A DNA stretch of 64,000 bases from Bradyrhizobiaceae bacterium (GTDB taxonomy: Bacteria; Pseudomonadota; Alphaproteobacteria; Rhizobiales; Xanthobacteraceae): contig CP078014.1 of NCBI GenBank assembly GCA_020544565.1, forward strand, positions 62,001 to 126,000. Reading direction: 5' to 3'. The position numbers and the translations under genes were made by a program. The notes below the pieces were generated by a model, which was not told the DNA's origin, made no database searches, and saw only the letters and a program-made list of their open reading frames with translations. Position 1 is the stretch's first letter, and each line of letters opens with the position of its first letter. This document shows, piece after piece, positions 26,261 to 35,851 of the stretch.

Positions 26261-27613
26261 TCACACCGCGCGGCTGTGGGTGGCCTGAGACTGCGGCAGA
26301 TGCGCATCGAACGCGGATGCGACGCTGCGCACCAGGAATTCCGCGCCGTCGCTGATCGCAAGACGGTCTTCCTCCAGCGTCACGACGCCGTCGGCGATCA
26401 GGCTCTCGATCCGCGGACGATCGACGATGGCCGAGTCTGCCGCCCGGCCGTGAAGCCGTGAAATCTGAGGCAGGTCGACCGCCATGTCGCACATGATCCG
26501 CTCGATGATATCCGCGCGGAAGCGATCGTCTTCGGTGAAGGCGTAGCCCTTGGCGGTGGCCAGCCGGCCCTCGGCGACGCGGGCGAGATAATCGCGCGTG
26601 GTCACGGCGTTCTGGACGAAGCCATGAGGCGTGCGGCCGATGGCACTGGCGCCGAGGCCGATGAGTGTCGTGGCGGAGTCGTCAGTGTAACCCTGGAAGT
26701 TGCGATGCAGTCGGCCCTCCCGCTTGGCCACCGCGAGACTGTCGTCGGGGCGGGCGAAATGATCGAACCCGATGCGCACGTAACCCGCATCCGTCAGCGC
26801 TTGCGCGATCGCCTCGGACTGCAGATGCCGCTCGACGCTGTCGGGCAGGGCGTCTTCCGCGATCTTGCGCTGGTGCTTCTTGAATGAGGGGACATGGGCG
26901 TAGCCGAACACGGAGAAGCGGTTGGGCCGGAGTTCGATGCATTGGGCGACGGTGTCGAGGCACGACTGCACCGACTGCAGAGGCAGGCCGTAGAGCAGGT
27001 CGAAATTCAGTCGATCGATTCCGGCCCGGCGCAGGCGTTCGACCGACGCGGCGGTCTGGTCGAAACTCTGCATGCGGTTGATGGCCCGCTGCACGGCGGG
27101 ATCGAAGCTTTGCACACCCAGGCTGGCGCGATTGACGCCGCACGCGCCCAGCGCCGCCGTCATCGCTTCGGTGAGGGTGCGTGGATCGATCTCCACGGCA
27201 ATCTCGGCGTCCGGTTGTACGAAATAGGAGTAGCGCAGCGCGCCGATCAGGTCGGTGAAACTCTCCGGCGTCATGATCGTGGGTGTGCCGCCGCCGAAAT
27301 GGATGTGAGAAATCGGCAGCCGGTGGCCAATGATCTCGGCCACCAGTTGCGCCTCGTTGCGCAGGCCCGATGCGTAGATGGCAATCGGATCGTCGCGCTT
27401 GGTCACCGAGGTGTGGCATCCGCAGTACCAGCACATGGATCGGCAGAACGGCACGTGCAGATAGATCGAGGCCGCTTGCCCGGGGGGTAAGGACTTGAGC
27501 CAGCTACGATAATTCGCTTCGCCGATCGAGGGAGCAAAATGCGGGGCGGTGGGATAGCTGGTGTAACGCGGCAGCCTGTCCTGACCGTATGCCTGGGCCA
27601 AGTTCGATCGCAT
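26261..27613 (-). CDS. hemN: oxygen-independent coproporphyrinogen III dehydrogenase HemN
   Basis: A radical-SAM enzyme of 450 residues that oxidatively decarboxylates coproporphyrinogen III without oxygen. The cluster cysteines are C57, C61 and C64 in FCRSMCWYCGCH; other family blocks are YTSYPTAPHF, IHFGGGTPT, NRASLGVQSFDPAVQ, NFDLLYGLP and GLGASAIG. The frame is open upstream to 28126 but the homologous start is MRSNLAQAYGQDRLPRYTSYPTA at 27613. A FixK-type box lies about 58 bases upstream, consistent with induction at low oxygen. Confidence 0.94.
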   Translation of the reverse strand: MRSNLAQAYGQDRLPRYTSYPTAPHFAPSIGEANYRSWLKSLPPGQAASIYLHVPFCRSMCWYCGCHTSVTKRDDPIAIYASGLRNEAQLVAEIIGHRLPISHIHFGGGTPTIMTPESFTDLIGALRYSYFVQPDAEIAVEIDPRTLTEAMTAALGACGVNRASLGVQSFDPAVQRAINRMQSFDQTAASVERLRRAGIDRLNFDLLYGLPLQSVQSCLDTVAQCIELRPNRFSVFGYAHVPSFKKHQRKIAEDALPDSVERHLQSEAIAQALTDAGYVRIGFDHFARPDDSLAVAKREGRLHRNFQGYTDDSATTLIGLGASAIGRTPHGFVQNAVTTRDYLARVAEGRLATAKGYAFTEDDRFRADIIERIMCDMAVDLPQISRLHGRAADSAIVDRPRIESLIADGVVTLEEDRLAISDGAEFLVRSVASAFDAHLPQSQATHSRAV

Positions 27614-27670
27614 GGGCTCTACTCTGTTCGACCTGTCCCATGCTGCTACCGCGCCCCGGGCGGAAAGGCT

Positions 27671-27684
27671 TTGCGTTGGCGCAA
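27671..27684 (-). promoter_or_regulatory. candidate FixK/FNR-type box upstream of hemN
   Basis: TTGCGTTGGCGCAA is a perfect palindrome of 5-bp arms and fits the Bradyrhizobium FixK2 consensus TTG(A/C)-N6-(T/G)CAA. Its centre is about 64 bases before the hemN start codon, which leaves room for activation at -41.5 and a short leader. Confidence 0.6.
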
Positions 27685-27795
27685 TTCGGCCGGCGTCCAT
27701 GGGCCGGCGGAACCCGGCGCCGGTGGACGCGGTGCGGTTTTGTCCCGGGCCGTGACCGTGGATCGCAAGCGGGGAAGCACTTCGGGGCGATGGGT

Positions 27796-28146
27796 CTATT
27801 TCTTCTCGAGCATGCGGGTGGCGCGGGCGCGGATCATCGCCTGTGCGCCGTGAGCCATGCCTGCCAGCAGCCAGGGCAGCACCACTTCGAGCCGGACATG
27901 ATCGTCGGCGACATCGATCGTTCCGCTTACCTTCTGTTTCAGGGCGGTGAGGCCGAAGGCCAGCCGCTCGCCGCTCCAGATCTCTTCGTCGACCTGCAGA
28001 AGCTGGCCGTATTCCGAACGGAGGTTGCCAAGGCCGGCTTTCATGCGGCGGACGGCTTCGTCCTTGCCGAGCTGGTGCGGGATCGACACGATGAGAGGCT
28101 GGGCCAAGGGCGGGGCGCTTTCGCAAAGATGTGAGTTGGCCCTCAT
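27796..28146 (-). CDS. polyhydroxyalkanoic acid system family protein
   Basis: A protein of 116 residues (LIVSIPHQLGKDEAVRRMKAGL; FGLTALKQKVSGTIDVADDHV; EVVLPWLLAGMAHGAQAMI) that matches the PHA granule-region protein family. The family's biochemical role is not established; its genes tend to occur near PHA genes. Here a phasin lies 15 kb away. The ATG at 28146 gives a polar N-terminal stretch that may be longer than in homologues. Confidence 0.8.
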   Translation of the reverse strand: MRANSHLCESAPPLAQPLIVSIPHQLGKDEAVRRMKAGLGNLRSEYGQLLQVDEEIWSGERLAFGLTALKQKVSGTIDVADDHVRLEVVLPWLLAGMAHGAQAMIRARATRMLEKK

Positions 28147-28175
28147 CTGGGTTGCGCGCCCCGCTGCTGCAAGAG

Positions 28176-28538
28176 CTATCGTCGCCAGGAACGACGCTGC
28201 GGCTGCCGGCTGATCATCAGCGCAAGCAGAAATCCGGCGGCGCCGGCGGCAAGCAGCGCGCCGAGCGGCTGGTTGCGGATGGCAGTGGTGGCGGCGCGAC
28301 GGCCGTCGCGGTAGATGTCGGCCCCGGCATCGACCGCATCCTTCGCGTAGTCGCTTGCGGTATCGCCGATATCGCGCATGGCGTCCTTCGCCTGGCCGTA
28401 GAGCTGCTCCACGGTTCCGGCGGCCTCGCGCGCGTGGCCAAACGCTCTTCGGCTGGCGTCCTCGGTGATGCGGCCGAATGTATCCTCGACCTTTCCCGCG
28501 GCATCCTTTGCTGCGCCTGAAATGCGATCCTTGTCCAT
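28176..28538 (-). CDS. CsbD-like stress protein with C-terminal membrane anchor
   Basis: A protein of 120 residues. The first 50 (MDKDRISGAAKDAAGKVEDTFG) have the CsbD pattern of amphipathic helices; the centre is a helical A/D/R-rich stretch (YGQAKDAMRDIGDTASDYAKDA). Residues about 92-110 form one transmembrane helix (PLGALLAAGAAGFLLALMI) followed by an Arg-rich tail. This is like ElaB/DUF883 anchored proteins fused to a CsbD head. CsbD proteins are induced by general stress in other bacteria; the mechanism is unknown. Confidence 0.82.
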   Translation of the reverse strand: MDKDRISGAAKDAAGKVEDTFGRITEDASRRAFGHAREAAGTVEQLYGQAKDAMRDIGDTASDYAKDAVDAGADIYRDGRRAATTAIRNQPLGALLAAGAAGFLLALMISRQPQRRSWRR

Positions 28539-28637
28539 GTCATGATCTCCGGGGCTGAATGCCGCGACGTCACAACGGGGATGGCTGCATTCGGTTCCGC
28601 GGACGGCGACGGTCGTCGTCGCCGCCGCTGGATGTCA

Positions 28638-29237
28638 TCAGCCGTGGAGCTTTTTCGCGGTCTCCGCGATGGCGCGGCCCTGATAGCGCGCCGCCGCGAG
28701 CTCGTTGGCGCTGGGCTGGCGGCTGCCGTCGCCATCGGTGATGGTGGTTGCGCCGTAGGGCGCGCCGCCGGTCACCTCCTTGACGCCCATCTGGCCGGCG
28801 AAGCCGTAGTTGAGGCCGACGATCACCATGCCGAAATGCAGCAGGTTGGTGATGATCGAGAACAGCGTAGTCTCCTGGCCGCCATGCTGGGTCGCGCTGG
28901 AGGTGAATGCGCCGCCGACCTTGCCGTGCAGCGCGCCCTTGGCCCACAGGCCGCCGGCCTGATCGAGGAAGTTCGCCATCTGCGACGACATGCGGCCGAA
29001 CCGGGTGCCGGTGCCGACGACGATCGCGTCGTAGTTGGCGAGGTCCTCGATCTTGGCGACCGGCGCGGCCTGATCGAGCTTGTAATGCGCGGCCTTGGCG
29101 ACCTCGGGCGGCACCAGTTCGGGCACGCGCTTGACGTCGACGGTCGCACCGGCTTCGCGCGCGCCCTCGGCCATGGCATTGGCCATCGCTTCGATGTGGC
29201 CATAAGCCGAATAATAAAGAACAAGTACCTTGGCCAT
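28638..29237 (-). CDS. wrbA: NAD(P)H:quinone oxidoreductase WrbA
   Basis: A flavodoxin-like enzyme of 199 residues that reduces quinones by two electrons and so avoids semiquinone radicals. The FMN phosphate loop is [14 protein letters not shown]; other signatures are [39 protein letters not shown] and [10 protein letters not shown]. Length is exactly that of the family. It lies 46 bases downstream of the pirin gene in the same direction, so the two probably form an operon controlled by the divergent LysR protein. Confidence 0.95.
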   Translation of the reverse strand: MAKVLVLYYSAYGHIEAMANAMAEGAREAGATVDVKRVPELVPPEVAKAAHYKLDQAAPVAKIEDLANYDAIVVGTGTRFGRMSSQMANFLDQAGGLWAKGALHGKVGGAFTSSATQHGGQETTLFSIITNLLHFGMVIVGLNYGFAGQMGVKEVTGGAPYGATTITDGDGSRQPSANELAAARYQGRAIAETAKKLHG

Positions 29238-29283
29238 GAGGGCCTCCTGCGGTTGGGGGGATGAATGGATCGCGGGATGCGGC

Positions 29284-29982
29284 TCAGGCCGCATCCACCA
29301 GCACGAGTTCGGTGTCTTCGAGCGCGGTGATCTTCACCGACGCTTCCTGCGCGATGGCGATGCCGTCGCGGCTGTTGGCGCGCACGCCGTTGACCTCGAT
29401 CGCGCCCGTCGCCGCGACGAGATAGCCGAAGCGTGTCTCGTCGATGGCGTATTCGGCGGTCTCGCCGGCCTTCAGCGTCGTCGCCAGCACGCGCGCATCG
29501 GCGCGGATCGGCAGCGCATCGTTGTCGGCCTTGAAGCCGCTGGCGATGGTGACGAACTTGCCGGAGCGATCGGCCTTGGGGAACGGCTTCGCGCCCCAGG
29601 TCGGCTGCCCGCCCTGCTGGGTCGGCATGATCCAGATCTGGAAGATCTTGGTGGTCACCGGCTCCAGATTGTACTCGGCATGGCGGATGCCCGCGCCCGC
29701 GCTCATTACCTGCACGTCGCCGGCTTCGGTGCGCCCCTGATTGCCGAGCGAATCCTGATGGGTGATCGCGCCTTCGCGCACATAGGTGATGATCTCCATG
29801 TTGGCATGGGGATGTGGCGGAAAGCCGGTGTTCGGGGCGATCTCGTCGTCGTTCCAGACGCGCAGGCTGCCGTGATTGATGTTGGCGGGGTCGTGATAGT
29901 CGCCGAACGAGAAGTGATGTCTGGCCTTCAGCCAGCCGTGGTCGGCGTTGCCGAGTCGGGTAAAGGGACGAAGCTCGATCAT
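29284..29982 (-). CDS. pirin family protein
   Basis: A bicupin of 232 residues. The metal ligands are in [16 protein letters not shown] and [11 protein letters not shown], and the N-terminal [15 protein letters not shown] is the pirin signature. Bacterial pirins such as YhhW have quercetin dioxygenase activity. The pairing with wrbA suggests a response to quinones or related phenolics. The ATG at 29982 is preceded by GGAG; the open frame to 30084 runs into the divergent promoter and is not coding. Confidence 0.92.
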   Translation of the reverse strand: MIELRPFTRLGNADHGWLKARHHFSFGDYHDPANINHGSLRVWNDDEIAPNTGFPPHPHANMEIITYVREGAITHQDSLGNQGRTEAGDVQVMSAGAGIRHAEYNLEPVTTKIFQIWIMPTQQGGQPTWGAKPFPKADRSGKFVTIASGFKADNDALPIRADARVLATTLKAGETAEYAIDETRFGYLVAATGAIEVNGVRANSRDGIAIAQEASVKITALEDTELVLVDAA

Positions 29983-30066
29983 GGGAGACCTCCGTGAATG
30001 TGCTTGCCGCGATGGTCGATAGGGGATGGATAAGAACTCTGGAATGATATATAAATAGAAACTATA

Positions 30067-30081
30067 GAAACTCATTGTTTC
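30067..30081. promoter_or_regulatory. candidate LysR operator between pirin and lysR
   Basis: GAAAC-TCATT-GTTTC is a perfect inverted repeat in the AT-rich 125-bp spacer, 27 bases before the lysR ATG. A direct repeat ATAGAAACTATAGAAACT overlaps it. LysR regulators commonly bind such sites and repress themselves. Confidence 0.5.
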
Positions 30082-30107
30082 CAATTTATGGATATGAGGC
30101 TATCCGC

Positions 30108-31022
30108 ATGGCGAAGCTGCCGGATTTCGAGGCGCTGGCGATCTTCGCGAAAGTCGTGGAGATGCGCTCGTTCGCCGGCACCGCCCGCGAGCTGGCGGTG
30201 TCGAAGGCCACGGTGTCGAAAGCCGTCAGCCGGCTGGAGGAGCGGCTCGGCACCCGGCTGTTCAACCGCACCTCGCGGCAACTGGCGCTGACCGACGCCG
30301 GGCGCAAGCTGGCCGGGCCCGCGGCGCAGCTTCTGGTGGATGGAGAGGCGGCGGAGAGCGAGACGCTGGCGCAGTCCGCCGCACCGCGCGGACTGGTACG
30401 GCTGGCGGTGCCGATGACCTTCGGCGTGAAGGTGATCGCGCCGCTGCTGCCGGAATTCCTCGCCGCCTATCCCGAAGTCTCCATCGATCTGCATCTCAGC
30501 GACGCGACGGTGGATCTGATCGGCGACGGTTTCGACGCCGGCGTGCGCATCGCCCGCCTGCCGGATTCCTCGCTGGTGGCGCGGCGGCTGTGCGACGTGC
30601 GGCGCTATACGGTGGCGTCGCCGTCCTATCTCAAGGCGCATGGGCGACCGACGCATCCGATGCATCTCGCGCAGCACCGTTGCTTCGGTTACGCCTATCT
30701 CTCCACCCCGGGCGTATGGCACTACGCCAACGCGGCCGGGGAGCAGGCGACGGTGCGGCCGTCCGGACAATTGCGGGTCAACAATGGCGAGGCCGTTCTG
30801 CCGGCGCTGCTGGCCGGGCTCGGCATCGCCGACCTGCCGGATTTCATCATCAGGGAGGCCATCGACGACGGGCGCGTCGAGGTCATCCTCAAGGACTGGA
30901 AACAGCCGGAAGGCGCGGTGCATCTGGTGATGCCGCCCGGCGGCCCGCGTCCTGCGCGTGTGGAGGTGCTGGCGGATTATCTCGCCGCGAAACTGCGCCA
31001 CAGCAAACGGGCCATGCGATAG
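30108..31022 (+). CDS. LysR family transcriptional regulator (pirin-wrbA divergon)
   Basis: A protein of 304 residues with the winged helix-turn-helix DFEALAIFAKVVEMRSFAG, SKATVSKAVSRLEERLGTRLFNRTSRQLALTDAG and the effector domain (VRLAVPMTFGVKVIAPLLPEFL; DAGVRIARLPDSSLVARRLC). It is of the DsdC/AaeR-like subgroup in which the second domain begins GLVRLAVP. The ATG at 30108 matches homologues (MAKLPDFEALAIF). Divergence from pirin-wrbA suggests it controls quinone defence. Confidence 0.9.
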   Translation: MAKLPDFEALAIFAKVVEMRSFAGTARELAVSKATVSKAVSRLEERLGTRLFNRTSRQLALTDAGRKLAGPAAQLLVDGEAAESETLAQSAAPRGLVRLAVPMTFGVKVIAPLLPEFLAAYPEVSIDLHLSDATVDLIGDGFDAGVRIARLPDSSLVARRLCDVRRYTVASPSYLKAHGRPTHPMHLAQHRCFGYAYLSTPGVWHYANAAGEQATVRPSGQLRVNNGEAVLPALLAGLGIADLPDFIIREAIDDGRVEVILKDWKQPEGAVHLVMPPGGPRPARVEVLADYLAAKLRHSKRAMR

Positions 31023-31096
31023 CGGCACCGCTTCCGTACTGGATCGGCAGCCCGGGTGTGCGTAACATGAAGGCCCGTCCCTGAAGGCTTTTTTCC

Positions 31097-32674
31097 ATGC
31101 GCAATTTCATCACGCCGTCCCGCTCCATCGCCGTGGGCGAGCGCGGCATGGCCGCGACCTCGCACCCGCAGGCGACGCTCGCCGCGCTCGACATCCTGAA
31201 AGCCGGCGGCAATGCGATGGATGCCGCCATCGCCGCGGTGGCGCTGCAGGGGGTGATCGAGCCGCAGATGACCGGCGTCGGCGGCGACTGCTTCGTGATC
31301 TATGCGCCGAAGGCGGGCCAACCGGTGGCGCTCAACGGCTCGGGGCGCACGCCCGCCGCAACGGACCTCGCCGCGACCATGGCCAAGGGCGCCAAGGATC
31401 TGACGCCGACCTCTATCGAAGGTGTGACTATTCCCGGGGCCATCGATGCCTGGTGCCGGCTCGCCGCCGCCCATGGCAGCAAATCGCTGGACGAAATTCT
31501 CACGCCCGCCATCGAGGCCGCGGAGCAAGGTTTCCGCATCACGCCGCGCGTGGCGGCGGACTGGTCGCGCTACCGGGCGCGGCTCGAAAGCAACCCGGCT
31601 GCGGCCGCGCATTATCTTCCCGGCGGCACGGCGCCCGCGATCGGCGCTAGGCGCGACCAGCCGGCGCTCGGCAGGACGCTGCGGCGGATCGCGCGCGAAG
31701 GCCGCGCGGCGTTCTACGAGGGCGAGGTCGCCGAGGAGCTTGTGGCGGTGCTGCGAAGCCTCGGCGGCGTCCACACGGCCGAGGATTTCGCTGCCAACGC
31801 GCCGGAGGACGTGACGCCGATCTCGACGCGCTATGGCGGGTACGACATCCTCGAATGTCCGCCGAACGGGCAGGGGCTCGCCGCGCTGATGATCCTGCGC
31901 GTCTTGGCGGGCTACGATATCAAGGCGTTGGCGGAGGCCGACCGCGTCCATGTTCTGGCGGAGGCCACCAAGGCCGCCTATCGCGCGCGCGACGCCTTCT
32001 TCTGCGATCCCGCCTTGGGCAAGGTCGATGCCGCGCATTTCCTGTCGGATGATTATATCGGCGCGATCCGGAGCAGGATCGATATGGCGCGCGCCACCGC
32101 CAGCGTCGATTGGGACGACATCGAGCACAAGGACACGGTCTACGTCACGGTGGTGGATCGCGATCTCAACGCGGTGTCGTTTATCAATTCGCTATTCCAG
32201 CCGTTCGGCAGCGGCATTTATGCGCCGAAGTCGGGCGTGCTGCTGCACAATCGCGGCTGGGGCTTCCGGCTCAAGCCGGGCCACCCCAACGCGCTCGCGC
32301 CGAACAAGCGGCCGATGCACACCATCATTCCCGGCATGGTGATGCAGAACGGTCGCTGCATGATGCCGTTCGGCGTGATGGGCGGGCACTATCAGGCCAC
32401 CGGCCACGCCGGTTTCCTCTCCAATGTGTTCGATCTCGGCATGGACATCCAGGCGGCGTCGGAAGCGCCGCGGTCCTTCGCCTTCGATGGCGTGCTCTCG
32501 ATCGAGCCGACCTACGGTCAGGACATCGGCCGCGATCTTGCCGCGCGCGGCCATGATGTGAAATGGGCCGATGTCGCCATCGGCGGCTGTCAGGCGATCT
32601 GGATCGATCACGCCGGCGGCGCGCTGCTCGGCGCCACCGATCATCGCAAGGACGGGGTCGCGCTCGGCTTCTGA
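31097..32674 (+). CDS. ggt: gamma-glutamyltransferase family protein
   Basis: An Ntn-hydrolase of 525 residues made as a precursor that cuts itself. The nucleophile Thr is T347 in [11 protein letters not shown]. Other blocks are [32 protein letters not shown], the Arg-rich substrate loop, and [19 protein letters not shown]. No N-terminal signal peptide is present, unlike periplasmic GGT, so it may be cytoplasmic and of the GGT-like or acylase type. It hydrolyses or transfers gamma-glutamyl groups in known members. The LysR gene ends 74 bases upstream. Confidence 0.9.
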   Translation: MRNFITPSRSIAVGERGMAATSHPQATLAALDILKAGGNAMDAAIAAVALQGVIEPQMTGVGGDCFVIYAPKAGQPVALNGSGRTPAATDLAATMAKGAKDLTPTSIEGVTIPGAIDAWCRLAAAHGSKSLDEILTPAIEAAEQGFRITPRVAADWSRYRARLESNPAAAAHYLPGGTAPAIGARRDQPALGRTLRRIAREGRAAFYEGEVAEELVAVLRSLGGVHTAEDFAANAPEDVTPISTRYGGYDILECPPNGQGLAALMILRVLAGYDIKALAEADRVHVLAEATKAAYRARDAFFCDPALGKVDAAHFLSDDYIGAIRSRIDMARATASVDWDDIEHKDTVYVTVVDRDLNAVSFINSLFQPFGSGIYAPKSGVLLHNRGWGFRLKPGHPNALAPNKRPMHTIIPGMVMQNGRCMMPFGVMGGHYQATGHAGFLSNVFDLGMDIQAASEAPRSFAFDGVLSIEPTYGQDIGRDLAARGHDVKWADVAIGGCQAIWIDHAGGALLGATDHRKDGVALGF

Positions 32675-32682
32675 GCGCGGCG

Positions 32683-33150
32683 TCACGCCGGCAGTTCGCA
32701 TACATCCACCCATTCGGCGCGGGTCAGCTCGACCATGCGTGCGGGGGAGATGCGCACCGCGCTGTTGATCGAACCGGCGGCGGGAACGACTTCGCCGAAG
32801 GCTCGCAGCGAGACGTCGCAATAGACCGACAGCGGGGCCTTCAGGCCGAACGGGCAGATGCCGCCGACCGGATGGCCGGTGGCGTCGAGCGCCTCCTCAG
32901 CATTGAGCATGCGCGGCTTGCCGCCGAACACGGCGCGCGCCTTCTTGTTGTCGAGCCGCGCGGTGCCGCAGGTGACCACCAGCAGCACGCGGTCGTTGAC
33001 GCGCAGCGACAATGTCTTGGCGATTTCCGCCGGCGTCACGCCGAAGGCTTCGGCGGCCAGCGCCACGGTGGCGGAACTCTGGTCGGATTCCATGACGGCG
33101 ATGTCCGGCGCGTTGTCGGCAAAAAACGCGCGAACCGATTCGATGCTCAT
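32683..33150 (-). CDS. YbaK/EbsC-type aminoacyl-tRNA deacylase
   Basis: A single-domain editing protein of 155 residues. Family features are SSATVALAAEAFGVTPAEIAKTL, LVVTCGTARLDNKKARAVFG, and GGICPFGLKAPLSVYCD. Members hydrolyse mischarged tRNAs, for example Cys-tRNA-Pro or Ala-tRNA-Pro; the specificity here is unknown. It is convergent with ggt with only eight bases between the stops. The ATG at 33150 is preferred to one at 33168. Confidence 0.87.
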   Translation of the reverse strand: MSIESVRAFFADNAPDIAVMESDQSSATVALAAEAFGVTPAEIAKTLSLRVNDRVLLVVTCGTARLDNKKARAVFGGKPRMLNAEEALDATGHPVGGICPFGLKAPLSVYCDVSLRAFGEVVPAAGSINSAVRISPARMVELTRAEWVDVCELPA

Positions 33151-33218
33151 GCTTTGTCCTGTGTGCAATCCCTTCGGCCGCGCGGGTGCGGGGCCGTATT
33201 GTCGACGGAGGACCTATC

Positions 33219-33596
33219 ATGGCGAAAGCCGCACGCAAAACGACCGCAACCCGCAAGCGGACGCGAAAAACAACCCCGGCACGAAAGTCGCGCAAAGCCT
33301 CCACGCGCGGCGCGTCGCGCCGCCCGGTGCGCAAATGGTCGGGCCGCGTCACCGCCACCAGCGACGCGCTGGATCTCAAGCACAATGTCTTCAAGCAGGA
33401 CAGCCCGGCGGCGATCGCGCGCTCGCTCAAGCGCTCAGCGGAGCGCAGCCACCGCCGCAAGAGCGATCCCTACCGATCGGCGATGTCGATGCTGGTGTTC
33501 TACATCAATCGCGCCGGTACGAACCTGCCAGCGGCGCGCAAGCGCAAGCTCGAGGCCGCCAAGGACGAATTGCGCAAGGCGTTCGGCAGAGCGTGA
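33219..33596 (+). CDS. DUF3175 family protein
   Basis: A very basic protein of 125 residues. The first 45 are a K/R/T-rich tail (KTTATRKRTRKTTPARKSRK) like histone or HU-tail sequences. The folded part (RKWSGRVTATSDALDL; FKQDSPAAIARSLKRSAERS; YRSAMSMLVFYINRAGTNL; RRKLEAAKDELRKAFG-type end) matches DUF3175. The charge suggests nucleic-acid binding; function unknown. Confidence 0.85.
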   Translation: MAKAARKTTATRKRTRKTTPARKSRKASTRGASRRPVRKWSGRVTATSDALDLKHNVFKQDSPAAIARSLKRSAERSHRRKSDPYRSAMSMLVFYINRAGTNLPAARKRKLEAAKDELRKAFGRA

Positions 33597-33611
33597 TCGC
33601 GGCGCGGTGTC

Positions 33612-34931
33612 CTACGCCTTGCCGTGGCCGTGCCTGATGCGGAACAGCAGGATCGCCAGCACGATCACCACGAAGGGGATGCTGACCCCGGTGGCGACGG
33701 TGGCATTGATCGGCCAGTAGTGCGAGGCCGACTCGAACATGTAGTGCAGCAGGCTCGCGACATAGTAGCTGATCGCGGCCACCGACAGGCCCTCGACCGT
33801 CTGCTGCAGCCGCAGTTGCAGCCGCGCGCGTTCGCTCATCGCGGCGAGCAGGTCGCGGTTCTGCTGTTCGATCTCGACATCGATGCGGGTGCGCAGCAGG
33901 TTCGCCGCGCGGGTCAGCTTGTTGTTGAGGTCGAGCAGGCGCGTATTCAGCGTCTGGCACGTGCGCATCGCCGGATTGAGCCGCCGCGCCAGAAAGTCCG
34001 CCAGCGTCGGCCAGCCGCCTACCGATTTTTCCCCGATCACCTCGAGCCGCTGCTGGACGATGCTGTCATAGGCGGCGCTGGCCGCGAAGCGGTAGTTCGC
34101 CATCGCGGCCTCGGCCTCGATCCGCGCCGCGAGCGAGGTGATCTCGTCGAGCAGTTCGCGGTTGGTGTCGAGGCCGCTCGACGTGCTCATGACGTTCATG
34201 ATGCCGGACAGCCGGTTCTCGGCATCGCGCACGGTCGGCGTGATGCGGTGCGACAACGGCAGGCCGAGCAGGGCGAAGCAGCGATAGGTTTCGATTTCCA
34301 GCAGCCGCAGCACCAGGCCGCCGGTCTCGATCGGCGTCAGTCCACGATCCTCGATATGGAAGCGAACGAAGCCGTCGGCATCGGCCTTGAAGTCGGTGGC
34401 GATTGTCGCATGGCCGCCAAGCACCTGCGACGCGGCGAGCGAGGCGGGATCGAATCCCCGCGCGATGTCGCGCGCCGGGTCGGGGACATCCAACTGCAGG
34501 TCGATCGACACCAGATGCGGCCCGGGCTGGCCGAGGCGCGCCATGGTCGAAGCCACGGTCGCCGGCAGGCGTGACGGGGCGTGATCCGCGTCCGCATCGA
34601 GAATCCAGGTGTAGGTCGTGAACTCGCTGTGCTGCTCCCAGCGCAGCACGGCGCCCGGAAAGGCGATGCGTTGGTGTTTCGCGCCTAGCGGCAGTTCGCC
34701 GAGCCCGTTGTCGGCGCAGAGGCGGCGCAGCGCGGCGGCGTCTGCGTTCATCTGGGCGAGATCGGTCAGGAAGGCGAAGCGGATGGTGCGGCAGGGCGGC
34801 CGGATCGGCTCGAACGGGCGGGCATGCAGTTCGTTGAGCACGGCCGCGCGCTCGGTATGCGGCGCGAAGGCGAGTGGCCCGCCTTCGGTCGGCGTGACGG
34901 GGTGCGGAGAACGATCGCTTGGCTGGCTCAT
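33612..34931 (-). CDS. DUF3422 family membrane protein
   Basis: A 439-residue protein. The first 380 residues look soluble (NELHARPFEPIRPPCRTIRF; WEQHSEFTTYTWI; ATIATDFKADADGFVRF; SRHIT-type RDAENRLSGIMNV), with long helical coiled-coil stretches near residues 330-385 (RAANLLRTRIDVEIEQQNRD). The C-terminus has two membrane helices (LSVAAISYYVASLLHYMF and VATGVSIPFVVIVLAILLF). Family function is unknown; the layout resembles CorA-type helical bundles with two C-terminal membrane spans, which is only an impression. Confidence 0.88.
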   Translation of the reverse strand: MSQPSDRSPHPVTPTEGGPLAFAPHTERAAVLNELHARPFEPIRPPCRTIRFAFLTDLAQMNADAAALRRLCADNGLGELPLGAKHQRIAFPGAVLRWEQHSEFTTYTWILDADADHAPSRLPATVASTMARLGQPGPHLVSIDLQLDVPDPARDIARGFDPASLAASQVLGGHATIATDFKADADGFVRFHIEDRGLTPIETGGLVLRLLEIETYRCFALLGLPLSHRITPTVRDAENRLSGIMNVMSTSSGLDTNRELLDEITSLAARIEAEAAMANYRFAASAAYDSIVQQRLEVIGEKSVGGWPTLADFLARRLNPAMRTCQTLNTRLLDLNNKLTRAANLLRTRIDVEIEQQNRDLLAAMSERARLQLRLQQTVEGLSVAAISYYVASLLHYMFESASHYWPINATVATGVSIPFVVIVLAILLFRIRHGHGKA

Positions 34932-35001
34932 GCCGGCAATTCACAATCGAAACGCGCGTCAGCGCAAGACCAAAGTTCGACGCGCGCCTGCCGCACGCCG
35001 A

Positions 35002-35778
35002 TCAGGCGTGGCCGCTGGCCGAGGTCTGCGACCGGATGTCATGCGCGGTGCGCTTCAACGGCGTCAGGAAGCGCTCCTTCGCCGCTGCTTCGTCGAGGGC
35101 GCCGGAGATGGTGTTGATGCTGACGGCCGCGACGATGCGGCCGGCCTGGTCGCGCACCGGCACGGCCATGCCGCAGATTCCCGGATCGAGCTCGCCGTCG
35201 ACCCAGGCATAGCCCTGCGCGCCGATGCGCTCGAGTTCGTGCCCCAGCACCTTCGGATCGGTGATGGTGCGCCGTGTGACCGGTTTGAGCTCGACGGTTG
35301 CGAGATAGTGTTCACGCTGGTCTGCTGGCAGCGCGGCCAGCAGCACGCGCCCGAGCGAGACCAGATAGGCGGGCAGCCGGCTGCCGATACCGAGATTGGC
35401 CGACAGAATACGTCGCGCCGGCAGGCGCTGCGTATAGACGAGTTCGGTTTCGTCGAGCACCGCGAGTGCGCACGATTCGCCGATCTCGTTGCGGAGGTTT
35501 TCCAGCGCGCGCTGGGCATAGCCCCAATAGGGCAGGGCGTTGAGGTAGGACAGGCCGAGCCCGAGCGCGCGCGGCCGCAGACTGAAATAGCGTCCGTCCG
35601 CTTCGCAATATCGCAGCGCCACCAGCGTCGCCAGAATTCGCCGTGCGGTGGCGCGGGTCAGCCCGGAATGGACGGCGACCTCCGACAAGGTGTGTCGGCC
35701 CGGCGGGAGACCGAGCGCTTCCACCACCGAAAATCCCCGGGCGATCGCGCGAACGAACTCGTCGCTGTCCTTGGCCAT
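35002..35778 (-). CDS. IclR family transcriptional regulator (PcaR/PobR-like)
   Basis: A regulator of 258 residues with an N-terminal winged helix (FVRAIARGFSVVEALG, HTLSEVAVHSGLTRATARRILATLVALRYCE) and a GAF-like effector domain (ESCALAVLDETELVYTQRLPARRILSANLGIGSRLPAYLVSLGRVLLAAL; DPGICGMAVPVRD). The effector domain resembles the PcaR/PcaU/PobR branch, which senses aromatic acids. It is divergent from the MaoC operon with a perfect palindrome in between, so it very probably controls that operon. Confidence 0.9.
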   Translation of the reverse strand: MAKDSDEFVRAIARGFSVVEALGLPPGRHTLSEVAVHSGLTRATARRILATLVALRYCEADGRYFSLRPRALGLGLSYLNALPYWGYAQRALENLRNEIGESCALAVLDETELVYTQRLPARRILSANLGIGSRLPAYLVSLGRVLLAALPADQREHYLATVELKPVTRRTITDPKVLGHELERIGAQGYAWVDGELDPGICGMAVPVRDQAGRIVAAVSINTISGALDEAAAKERFLTPLKRTAHDIRSQTSASGHA

Positions 35779-35851
35779 CCCAATGGTTCCTTCAAAAGCG
35801 CACTTGCGACCGGCGGGCGTGCGAGTCATAGTGTTCGTAAGGCGACTAAAA

